From assembly GCA_003022815.1 (NCBI GenBank), contig PXSL01000036.1:1-16559 (forward strand): 16,559 bases of DNA, in the 5' to 3' direction. The stretch comes from Halobacteriales archaeon SW_5_68_122. Lineage in GTDB: Archaea > Halobacteriota > Halobacteria > Halobacteriales > Haloarculaceae. The translations under genes were made by a program, and so were the position numbers. The notes under the pieces are model-generated. The model made no database searches, was not told where the DNA came from, and saw nothing but the letters and a program-made list of their open reading frames with translations. Shown one piece after another: positions 7,917-13,915 of the stretch. Every line of letters starts with the position of its first letter. The first letter of the stretch is position 1.

Positions 7917-8435
7917 CTACACCGGCCCGAACCGGTAGACGGCCGTCAGCGCAGTCAGGAGGGCGACGCCGTAGACGACCGCCGAGACGGCCCACTGTCG
8001 GCGGACCGCCGCCGGGTGGGCCTCGTGGGCGTTGCCGCCGTACCGGGGGAACACCAGCCACGCGAAGAAACCGTAGAGGAAGGCGACCAGCGCGGCCAGG
8101 AAGACCACCTCCGAGAGGCTGGTCACGCTCCCGAAGTGGACATCCCCGAGGCTGAGCGACTCGCCCGCGTTCTCGTAAGCGACGTTGGCCGCCTCGTAAA
8201 CGACGCCGGCGAGCACCCCGGCGGCCAGGTGGGCGACATCGGCCGCGGGCCGTGACACCTCGTTCGGCGGGCGGCGCCGCAGCGCCGAGGCGGCCACGTA
8301 CGGCGGGACGTAGCCGTACCGCTGGGCCCACATGGGAAGCGTCATCACGAGCGTCGCAAGCAGGCCGGCGACGGCGGCGACGGCGAGACGGACCCCCGGC
8401 GACGGGCCGTGGTCGAAGGCGTGGAGCGGAATCAC
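7917..8435 (-). CDS. four-helix membrane protein, function unknown
   Basis: 172 residues from GTG 8433-8435, which overlaps the TGA stop of the upstream kinase gene as GTGA and so is probably translationally coupled. Hydrophobic segments lie at about residues 17-34, 65-88, 106-130 and 149-168. The first is followed by MWAQRYGYVPPYVAASALRR, a pattern seen in haloarchaeal membrane proteins of unknown role. The loop YENAGESLSLGDVHFGSVTS between helices 2 and 3 is probably outside or partly amphipathic. FAWLVFPRYGGNAHEAHP ends helix 3. No catalytic motif is seen and no named family can be given with confidence. It follows the PfkB-like kinase and the DUF63 membrane protein gene, the whole forming one minus-strand run. 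Confidence 0.75.
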   Translation of the reverse strand: MIPLHAFDHGPSPGVRLAVAAVAGLLATLVMTLPMWAQRYGYVPPYVAASALRRRPPNEVSRPAADVAHLAAGVLAGVVYEAANVAYENAGESLSLGDVHFGSVTSLSEVVFLAALVAFLYGFFAWLVFPRYGGNAHEAHPAAVRRQWAVSAVVYGVALLTALTAVYRFGPV

Positions 8436-9124
8436 GGCATCACCGCCTCAACGCGCTCCCACGAGAGGTCCGGTCTCGGGCCGCGGTCGTTGGCGGCGAC
8501 GGCGCCGCAGGCGTTGGCTACCGACAGCGCCCGCTTGGGATCGCCGCCGTCGAGCCACGCGACGAGAAAGCCCGCCGCGAAGGCGTCGCCGGCACCCGTC
8601 GAGTCCACCGACGACAGCCCGTACCCCGCGTGGTCGAAGCGGCCGTCCGGACAGGCCAGCGTCGCCCCGCTGTCGCCGTGTTTGGTCACCTTCCAGGGCA
8701 CTGAGGCATGTATCTCGGCGGCCTCGCGGTCGGTGACGAACAGCAGGTCCGCGTGCTCGAGGACCCCGTCGTAACTCCGGTCGGTCAGTCGGCGCCCGGG
8801 GTCGAAAAGGACCGCCACCTCGCCGTCGGCGTCCACGAGGACGTACTTCCGGGTCGTCTCCTCGCCCGCGACGGGTTTCAGGCGGGTCTCGACGCCGACG
8901 GCCTCCAGCCCCGACCGGGCCATCTCGCCGACGTCGTCGTCGCCGACGCTGCCGAACAGGCGCGCCTCGCACGACAGCATCGCCAGCGCGGCGGCGGCGT
9001 TGGCCGCGCTGCCGCCGCCGCCCTCCGAGCGCCCCCGGACTTGGGCCTCGTCGTCCGCCCTCGGCAACCGGTCGACCCGCAGCGTGACGTCCCAGTTGAC
9101 GTGGCCGACACACACAACGCGCAT
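8432..9124 (-). CDS. PfkB/ribokinase-family sugar kinase, internally shortened
   Basis: 230 residues from ATG 9124 (MRVVCVGHVNWDVTLRVDRL). The open frame upstream is a shadow of the DUF63 gene. The N-terminal signature GGGGSAANAAAALAML (35-50) and the C-terminal ATP/catalytic signature DSTGAGDAFAAGF (174-186, catalytic D180) are both present. Such kinases phosphorylate a sugar or nucleoside with ATP in the cytosol. Family members normally have about 290-310 residues. Here VDADGEVAVLFDPGRRL (97-113) joins a strand that is normally followed by about 45 more residues before the conserved FDPGRR. The block before KVTKHG is short as well. I therefore infer one, perhaps two, in-frame deletions. The fold would lose a strand and helix of its central sheet, so activity is doubtful. 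The stop overlaps the start of the next gene (GTGA). Confidence 0.7.
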   Translation of the reverse strand: MRVVCVGHVNWDVTLRVDRLPRADDEAQVRGRSEGGGGSAANAAAALAMLSCEARLFGSVGDDDVGEMARSGLEAVGVETRLKPVAGEETTRKYVLVDADGEVAVLFDPGRRLTDRSYDGVLEHADLLFVTDREAAEIHASVPWKVTKHGDSGATLACPDGRFDHAGYGLSSVDSTGAGDAFAAGFLVAWLDGGDPKRALSVANACGAVAANDRGPRPDLSWERVEAVMP

Positions 9125-9156
9125 GCCTCCGAGTATCGGCGACCGCGTGAAAACAC

Positions 9157-9975
9157 TCACGCTATTGCGAAGAGCACGATATTGTGGGCGCCGGGGCCGA
9201 GGCCGACGGCCGCGATGAGACCGAGAAGCGGGTAGCCCTCGGTGGGGTCCTCGCGGACGTACTCGTCGAACAGCGCGACGACGCCGCCGGCGACCAGCAG
9301 TTTCACGACGACGAACAGCCAGGCATCCCCCAGGACGGCGGGCGCCGGGAGCTCGGCGCCGAACTCGATGATGACCCGCGACAGCGGCGTCTGCTCGCCG
9401 AACTCGAGGAGGCCGTAGCCGACGGCCGTCGAGACGCCGTCCAGCGCGTGGCCGAACACCGCGACGGCGCCGACGGCGCCGGTCGCACGGCCCGCCTCGA
9501 GACGAATCAGGGCGGCCCACACCCCTGCCGCCGCCAGCAGCGACCCCGCGACAATGGCCGCCGAGAGTCCGACCGCTGGAGAACCGTCCCGGGCGGAAAC
9601 TGCCGCGGCCACGAGCGTCGCCATGAGCATCGCCGTCCCGAGGCCCGCCAGTATTCCGGGGGCGCCGTCGGCGCTCCATCCTTCCCCGGGGCGGTCGGCG
9701 ACGGCGGCCCACGCCAGGCCCGTGAGGACGCCGACGGTAGCGTAGACGGCCGGCGACCCGAACAGCGGCGCGACCGCCGCCGGAATGGCCCCGGCCTGGA
9801 ACAGCGCGTACAGGCCGCCGCCGGCGGCCATCCACGGCGCCAGCGCGGCGACGGTGCCCTCCGTCACCGGCGGCCGGGCCCGGTAGAGGGCGGCGCCCGT
9901 CGCGGCCAGTGCCGCCAGTAAGCCGACCAGGTACGGGAGCGGCGGCAGCGCGAACCCGGAGGGCAACAGTTGCAC
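9157..9975 (-). CDS. DUF63-family integral membrane protein
   Basis: 272 residues from ATG 9975 (MQLLPSGFALPPLPYLVGLL), with about eight hydrophobic segments throughout. The family hallmarks are FGHALDGVSTAVG, followed by EQTPLSR, then FDEYVREDPTEGYPLLGLIAAVGLGPGAHN near the C-terminus. The conserved His, Asp and Glu residues in these helices suggest a metal-dependent or proton-linked site within the membrane. DUF63 is an archaeal family with no function that I can name from experiment. Length is normal. It begins a minus-strand run with the PfkB-like kinase (32 bases downstream) and the four-helix protein. On the other side it borders the IS6-flanked island, whose left end is about 55 bases upstream of this start. 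Its own promoter may therefore lie partly inside or next to the insertion. Confidence 0.85.
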   Translation of the reverse strand: MQLLPSGFALPPLPYLVGLLAALAATGAALYRARPPVTEGTVAALAPWMAAGGGLYALFQAGAIPAAVAPLFGSPAVYATVGVLTGLAWAAVADRPGEGWSADGAPGILAGLGTAMLMATLVAAAVSARDGSPAVGLSAAIVAGSLLAAAGVWAALIRLEAGRATGAVGAVAVFGHALDGVSTAVGYGLLEFGEQTPLSRVIIEFGAELPAPAVLGDAWLFVVVKLLVAGGVVALFDEYVREDPTEGYPLLGLIAAVGLGPGAHNIVLFAIA

Positions 9976-10014
9976 GGCCGGAGTACCGCCGGGGCCGGCC
10001 GAAAGCGTTGCGGT

Positions 10015-10026
10015 CCCCGCCGGCCG
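10015..10026 (+). repeat. left copy of 12-base direct repeat flanking the island
   Basis: ccccgccggccg occurs here and again in the same orientation at 11916-11927, each 3-4 bases outside the IS-like ends. It could be a target-site duplication (IS6 elements usually make 8 bases), or chance in such GC-rich DNA. Confidence 0.4.
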
Positions 10027-10030
10027 GCGC

Positions 10031-10069
10031 TGTTAAGTTAAGAGCGAGGCAGTGGATTTCTGAGTGCCT
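10031..10069 (+). repeat. left IS6-like end, inverted relative to 11874-11912
   Basis: Begins tgttaagttaagagcgag and ends at the transposase ATG. It has the same length (39) as the right end and 23 matching positions, including tgtt, gtta, cgag and gattt. Confidence 0.6.
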
Positions 10070-10211
10070 ATGCTCAAAATCGACCGCATCAACGGTAGTA
10101 CCGACTGGATAGACTCAGAGCTTTATCGAGCGGGAACGGATACTCGAATGGATCATTGAAGTCAGCATCGTGTTATTGTCCACCGGGTTCTCTTATCTGG
10201 ACAGTCCTTAG
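10070..10211 (+). pseudogene. IS6-family-like transposase, N-terminal remnant (left)
   Basis: ATG 10070 gives MLKIDRINGSTDWIDSEL, then a one-base frame change. The next frame continues FIERERILEWIIEVSIVLLS (from 10122), then TGFSYLDSP and a TAG at 10209-10211. Haloarchaeal IS6-type transposases begin with a pattern like 'I-x-R-x(4)-S-D-W-I-D-x-x-F-V-E-R-E-R-T-P-E-W', which both pieces match in order. Only about the first 45 residues remain, and the DDE catalytic domain is absent. The mirror-image remnant at 11637-11873 has the same pattern, and the two support each other. Direction is into the island. A purifying frame is clearly gone, so the copy is old. Confidence 0.7.
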
Positions 10212-10218
10212 ATCAAAA

Positions 10219-10226
10219 TTCTTAAT
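10219..10226 (+). promoter_or_regulatory. possible TATA box of the epimerase gene
   Basis: ttcttaat lies about 28 bases before ATG 10251, within an AT-rich stretch between the transposase remnant and the gene. The spacing fits a leaderless transcript. A near-identical ttcttaat occurs downstream of the gene at about 11554-11561. Confidence 0.4.
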
Positions 10227-10250
10227 CAATCTGCCAGAAAAATCCTAATA

Positions 10251-11535
10251 ATGCATGACTTCGATATTTTTAAAGATCGGTTAGCGCATATACTCAACGG
10301 CGAAGAGTTTGCTATTGCGGTCGTCACCGCGACGAAACCAGACTTCTACAAGCAAGCTCCCCTCGTTGCCGCCGCGGAGGAACGTGAACTACCGTGTTTT
10401 GTACTCCACACCGGCCAACACCACGATGATGTCCTCGGACACGGACTCTCCGAGTACGACCTCAAATATCGCATTAGCGTCGATATGCGGATTCGTGGGG
10501 GACTTTCCAAAAAGACCGCTGACTTGATGACCCGCACCAAGACCGTCACCGACTACCTCGAAACGGAGTTCCCCGATACCACGATTCTACCCATCGTTCA
10601 CGGCGATACGCACGCAGCAGGCGTCTTCCCGCAGGCGTGGTCCTTTGCCACCAACCAATTCGTCGCCCACAATGAAGCAGGACTCCGCGGTATGATGCCC
10701 TCCTTCGACAACGTCGAGGACTCCGATACGTTCGTCGCCGATCAGTTCGAGGGCGAATGGACACTCAACCGCTCTGAGCCGTTCCCCGAGCAGTACGACA
10801 CATTCGTCGGCAGTGCAGCGTCCATCTACCACTTCGCACCGGTCGAGCTCAACCGCCAGCACCTTCTGAACGAGGGGTATCCCGGCGAGTCCGACGGAGT
10901 CGAGCGCATCCCAGTTGTCGGCAACTCCATCGTGGACGCAATCGAAATGAAGCGCGACCCGGATATCGAGGAGTCCATCTTCGACATCTATCCCGTGCTG
11001 GAGGAGCGCAATGACTGGATTCGCATCGATATTCATCGCCGGGCAAACCTCCTTCCGAAGCGGTTTTCCAGCATCGTCGAAGGGGTCACCAAACTAGTCG
11101 AAAACGGGTACAACGTGAACTTCGTTGAACTACACGCGACCAAGCAAGCACTAGAAAACTACGGCTACCGCGAGCGACTGGTCGAACTGGACAAAAAACA
11201 GGATAACTTCCTGTTTACTGGTCTCTGGAGGAAGCACGCCCACGTATACGAGTTCCTCACCTCCGGTCAGTGCTTCGCCGAATTCACCGACTCGGGGAGT
11301 ATGCAGGAGGAACTCAACGTCATCGACGAGCGACCACGTTTATCAGATGATTGAATACGTCTACGAGACAGATTCGGTTCGGGATCGTCTCACATCCAAC
11401 AAGAAACTCTACGGCGAAAACGTCGCCCAGAACATCGTGGAATTCTTGCACGACCGCCGCGACGAGAAATCGTTCGAATGGGCACATGAACGCGTCGGAT
11501 TCGCCAGCGAAGGCAGGGAGTTCGACTACCTGTAA
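10251..11535 (+). pseudogene. UDP-N-acetylglucosamine 2-epimerase-like gene, deletion plus frameshift
   Basis: Frame A from ATG 10251 encodes a divergent WecB-like epimerase. Visible motifs are VTATKPDF (in place of GTRPE), TGQH (54-57), VHGDTHA (D119), HNEAGLR (E142), YHFAPVELNRQHLL, VVGNSIVDAI, IDIHRRANLL and DSGSMQEE. It ends at 11354 after NVIDERPRLSDD. Frame B (11332-11535) reads DHVYQMIEYVYETDSVRDRL, then LYGENV and the C-terminus GREFDYL, which is the normal end of the family. Between NVIDE and DHVYQ about 26-28 residues are missing, including the TERPE-type loop. The total of 1285 bases requires a loss of 2 modulo 3, for example 80. The enzyme would interconvert UDP-GlcNAc and UDP-ManNAc for surface glycans. 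Lower GC and softer codon use than the neighbours, plus IS remnants on both sides, point to transfer. As read it is inactive. Confidence 0.75.
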
Positions 11536-11636
11536 GACAGCAGTCGAGTCCAGCTTCTTAATAGCGGTCCGACTCATTCGAATCCCACAAGCAGAAGACA
11601 ATCTAATATGAACTCACCCATCGTCCGCTTTCCCAC
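11536..11636. other. island segment without a recognisable gene
   Basis: Between the epimerase stop and the right transposase remnant. It has a TATA-like ttcttaat (about 11554) and an 18-codon open stretch from ATG 11608 (MNSPIVRFPTYRSVLARF) that ends at once. This could be the start of a lost gene or chance. Nothing else is visible. Confidence 0.4.
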
Positions 11637-11873
11637 CTACCGCTCCGTGCTCGCTCGGTTCTCGTAAGTGAAGCGAATGAGAATATCGCTGCGCGCAACC
11701 ACAATTCGTTCGATAAACGAGGGGGGAAAAATACTAGAGAGGGTCGAAAATAATAATCTCGCCAGAGGGAGCCGAATACTCCTTTCAATCGCAGGCTTGG
11801 GTGTCCGCTCTCGCTCCACAAATGCCAAGTTGATCCACGGACTACACCGGGTGAGGCGGTCGAATTCAGCCAT
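11637..11873 (-). pseudogene. IS6-family-like transposase, N-terminal remnant (right)
   Basis: From ATG 11873 on the minus strand the frame reads MAEFDRLTRCSPWINLAF, then VERERTPKPAIERSIRLPLA. It next degenerates (FSTLSSIFPPSFIERIVV), with a stop at 11637. The first 40 residues match the IS6-type start ('DRL..CS.WI...FVERERTP.....SIRL.LA'), and the left remnant supplies the same spacing. It is 78 codons long and lacks the DDE domain, so it cannot transpose. It points leftwards into the island. The outer 39 bases (11874-11912) correspond to the end sequence of the left copy. The frame is open further to the right only as a shadow of the methionine aminopeptidase gene. Confidence 0.7.
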
Positions 11874-11912
11874 AGAACAGCCTAAATCGACCATCTCGTC
11901 CCTAACCGAACA
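11874..11912 (-). repeat. right IS6-like end, inverted relative to 10031-10069
   Basis: On the minus strand it begins tgttcggttagggacgag and ends at the transposase ATG 11873. Composition turns GC-rich immediately beyond it. Confidence 0.6.
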
Positions 11913-11915
11913 CGA

Positions 11916-11927
11916 CCCCGCCGGCCG
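11916..11927 (+). repeat. right copy of 12-base direct repeat flanking the island
   Basis: ccccgccggccg, the same orientation as 10015-10026. Three bases separate it from the right IS-like end. Confidence 0.4.
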
Positions 11928-11936
11928 AACGCAACC

Positions 11937-11943
11937 CCTTTCA
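11937..11943 (+). promoter_or_regulatory. possible TATA box of the methionine aminopeptidase gene
   Basis: ccttttca is centred about 27 bases before ATG 11967. It lies between the right island border and the gene, so the core promoter survived the insertion. Confidence 0.35.
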
Positions 11944-11966
11944 TCCGACCGGCCGAATCCGCCTGC

Positions 11967-12860
11967 ATGAGCCCTGACCTCACCGACGAGCAACTCGAGA
12001 AACACCGCGAGGCCGGCAAGATACTCGCGCAGGTCCGCGCGGCGGCCGCAAACCGGGTCGAGGTCGGCGAGAGCCACCTCGAGGTCGCCGAATTCGCCGA
12101 GGACCGCATCCGGGAACTCGGCGCCGAACCCGCCTTCCCGGTCAACATCAGCATTGACGAGGAGGCCGCCCACGCGACGCCGACCCCGGACGACGACGCG
12201 ACGTTCGGCGAGGAGATGATCAACCTCGATATCGGCGTACACGTCGACGGGTGGCTGGCCGACACCGCGGTCACGGTCGACCTCTCGGGGCACGCCGACC
12301 TCGCGGAGGCCCCCGAGGAGGCGCTGGAGGCCGCAATCGAGGTCGTCGAACCGGGCGTCGAGACGGGCGAAATCGGCGCCGAAATCGAGTCCGTCATCGA
12401 CGGCTACGGCTACAACCCCGTCGTCAACCTCACCGGCCACGGCCTCGGCCACTGGGAGCAGCACACCGAGCCCAATGTCCCCAACCGGGCCGTCGGCCAG
12501 GGCGTCGAACTCGAGGCCGGCGACGTGGTCGCTATCGAGCCGTTCGCCACCGACGGCGGCGGCAAGGTCACCGAGGGCGCCCACGAGGAAATCTACTCGC
12601 TGGAACGGGAGGCCAGCGTCCGCAACCGGCAGGCCCGGGAGGCGCTCGAACAGATTGTCGAGGAGTTCAAGACGCTCCCGTTCGCCCGCCGGTGGCTGGA
12701 CACCTCGCGGGCGAAGATGGCGCTACGTCGCCTCGAACAGCAGAATGTCGTCCACGGCTACCCCGTCCTCAAGGAACAGGACGGCTCCCTCGTTAGCCAG
12801 CGGGAGCACACGGTCATCGTCACCGAGGACGGCTGCGAAGTGACGACGCGGACGCAATAG
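11967..12860 (+). CDS. map: methionine aminopeptidase, type 2
   Basis: 297 residues from ATG 11967 (MSPDLTDEQLEKHREAGKIL). This is a pita-bread-fold peptidase with all five metal ligands in place. They are D88 and D99 (LDIGVHVDGWLADT), H158 (NLTGHGLG), E191 (VAIEPFAT) and E280 (SQREHTVIV). H69 in AHATPTP is the conserved pocket His. The inserted helical part before the last ligand (about 215-265, with RRWLDTSRAKMALRRLEQQ) marks type 2 rather than type 1. It removes the initiator methionine from new proteins in the cytosol and is normally essential. Length equals the archaeal norm. It lies directly to the right of the IS-bounded island and converges with the zinc-ribbon gene, 12 bases between stops. 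No damage is seen. Confidence 0.95.
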   Translation: MSPDLTDEQLEKHREAGKILAQVRAAAANRVEVGESHLEVAEFAEDRIRELGAEPAFPVNISIDEEAAHATPTPDDDATFGEEMINLDIGVHVDGWLADTAVTVDLSGHADLAEAPEEALEAAIEVVEPGVETGEIGAEIESVIDGYGYNPVVNLTGHGLGHWEQHTEPNVPNRAVGQGVELEAGDVVAIEPFATDGGGKVTEGAHEEIYSLEREASVRNRQAREALEQIVEEFKTLPFARRWLDTSRAKMALRRLEQQNVVHGYPVLKEQDGSLVSQREHTVIVTEDGCEVTTRTQ

Positions 12861-12872
12861 TCGGGGCCAGAC

Positions 12873-13070
12873 TCACGCATTGTTCATCCGGACCGTCTCC
12901 TCGGCACCGCAGGCCCGACACGTTGACACGCGGTAGGGCTCCCGCGAAAACTGTGCGTTCTTGTCCTTTTGGCTCTCGGTCAACAACTGGATGCGTACCT
13001 CATGGGGGGTCTTGCGGTTGCACTCCTCGCACTTCTCGGCTATCCGCTCGTCATCTATTCGAGTAGCCAT
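12873..13070 (-). CDS. small zinc-ribbon protein (haloarchaeal, DUF7835-like)
   Basis: 65 residues from ATG 13070 (MATRIDDERIAEKCEECNRK); a GTG two codons upstream is an alternative start. Two CxxC pairs, C14/C17 and C51/C54, form a zinc beta-ribbon. Between them are TPHEVRIQL and the conserved QFSREPYRVSTCRACG, with a fixed RMNNA tail. Almost identical small proteins occur across haloarchaea; I believe the family is called DUF7835, from memory. The function is unknown. A single zinc ribbon of this size suggests binding to nucleic acid or a larger partner, as in small ribosome- or transcription-associated proteins. It has a well-formed promoter and is monocistronic, so it is probably well expressed. 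It is convergent with map. Confidence 0.85.
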   Translation of the reverse strand: MATRIDDERIAEKCEECNRKTPHEVRIQLLTESQKDKNAQFSREPYRVSTCRACGAEETVRMNNA

Positions 13071-13098
13071 TGTCACTCTCTCGTAGCTCCGAAACCTG

Positions 13099-13105
13099 TA
13101 TAAAA
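13099..13105 (-). promoter_or_regulatory. TATA box of the small zinc-ribbon gene
   Basis: TTTTATA on the minus strand is centred 32 bases before ATG 13070 and 26 before the alternative GTG 13076. Transcription is expected to begin at or within a few bases of the coding start. Confidence 0.6.
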
Positions 13106-13249
13106 GGGTACTTCAGTTACCGACCGTTTTGATTGTTCATCGCGCCGCGAGAACCGGCTCCCATCAGACGTGTTCTGAGACCGCCTAAAAGTTCATTCAC
13201 GTCTCTGAAATTGTCTCATCGCCGCTGTCGGTCAGTTAAACGGCCACAA

Positions 13250-13257
13250 TATTTAAG
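13250..13257 (+). promoter_or_regulatory. TATA box of the HIT gene
   Basis: tatttaag in the spacer between divergent genes predicts a transcript start near 13280 and a leader of about 29 bases before ATG 13309. The closely placed aggtgg (13302-13307) is too near the ATG to be a normal ribosome site. Confidence 0.45.
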
Positions 13258-13308
13258 TATCTCGACTGGAGCAAACAGCGTTAACCGACCCCCAGCCAAG
13301 TAGGTGGT

Positions 13309-13845
13309 ATGGACCAGTTGTTCGCGCCGTGGCGCATTGAGTGGGTCGAACGGGACGGCAACGAGGACATCGACGGCTGTCCGTTCTGCGCGCTACCGAA
13401 GCGGGAGGACGCCCGCGACGCGCTCGTGGTCGCCGAGTCGGCCCACGCCTACGTGCTCCTGAACAACTACCCCTACAACCCGGGGCACGCGATGGTCATC
13501 CCGCGGGAACACACCGGGGCGTTCGAGGCCCTCGACGAGGAGACGCTCTTGAACCACGCTCTGCTCAAACAGCGGACCATCGAGGCGCTCGACGCCGCCC
13601 TCGCTCCCGACGGCGTCAACGCGGGGCTGAACCTCGGGGACGCCTCCGGCGGGTCCGTCGACGACCACCTCCACACCCACCTCGTCCCGCGGTGGGCCGG
13701 CGACACCAACTTCATGCCGGTCTGTGCGGATACGAAGGTCATCGTTCAGGCCGTCGACGACACCTACGAGGAACTGCACGCCGCCTTCGCCGACCAGGAG
13801 GGGGCGACCGTGGGCGACGACGGTGCCGTCCGGCTGGAGTTTTAG
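13309..13845 (+). CDS. HIT-family nucleotide hydrolase/transferase
   Basis: 178 residues from ATG 13309 (MDQLFAPWRIEWVERDG). The histidine-triad motif is DDHLHTHLVPRW, with the third His as the AMP-accepting nucleophile. A CPFC pair (C24, C27) near the N-terminus is the zinc site of the Ap4A-phosphorylase/FHIT-like branch. LLNNYPYNPGHAMVIPREHT is the conserved nucleotide-binding strand. GDTNFMPVCADTKVIVQAVDDTYEEL is the branch-specific C-terminal part. The protein probably splits dinucleoside polyphosphates or nucleotide conjugates in the cytosol; the exact substrate is not known. Length and motifs are normal. It precedes the cation transporter by 70 bases, but that gene has its own promoter, so no operon is implied. 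Confidence 0.9.
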   Translation: MDQLFAPWRIEWVERDGNEDIDGCPFCALPKREDARDALVVAESAHAYVLLNNYPYNPGHAMVIPREHTGAFEALDEETLLNHALLKQRTIEALDAALAPDGVNAGLNLGDASGGSVDDHLHTHLVPRWAGDTNFMPVCADTKVIVQAVDDTYEELHAAFADQEGATVGDDGAVRLEF

Positions 13846-13884
13846 TCCCCTCAAAGCGCCACGCTCGGGGCCAGCAATCCCCTC

Positions 13885-13891
13885 ATTTAAG
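13885..13891 (+). promoter_or_regulatory. TATA box of the cation diffusion facilitator gene
   Basis: atttaag is centred 28 bases before ATG 13916, the standard distance for a leaderless haloarchaeal transcript. Confidence 0.55.
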
Positions 13892-13915
13892 CGGCTGGTG
13901 AGGCTATAGCTGGCA

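Larger units (their letters stand above)
10031..11912. mobile_element. AT-richer island bounded by inward-facing IS6-like remnants
   Basis: Base composition changes sharply at both borders. Outside is very GC-rich; inside has runs such as aaaaatactag and aaaataataatc. At the left, a degenerate transposase start reads rightwards (10070-10211). At the right, a second one reads leftwards (11873-11637). The 39 bases before each ATG are related (23 of 39 identical by position), so they are probably the outer ends of two copies of one IS type in inverted orientation. Between them lies a broken UDP-GlcNAc 2-epimerase-like gene. A 12-base direct repeat lies just outside. The simplest reading is a decayed compound transposon, or an IS-flanked piece of a surface-glycan gene cluster, inserted between the DUF63 and methionine aminopeptidase genes. 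Both transposases are too short and too mutated to act. Confidence 0.65.

Noticed and set aside
9125..9835. Open frame extending the sugar kinase N-terminus by 237 codons
   Set aside because: This is the shadow of the DUF63 gene on the same strand. The kinase begins at MRVVCVGHVN, the normal family start.
11320..11601. A 93-codon minus-strand open frame across the end of the epimerase
   Set aside because: It lies antisense to homologous epimerase codons and shows no motifs of its own.
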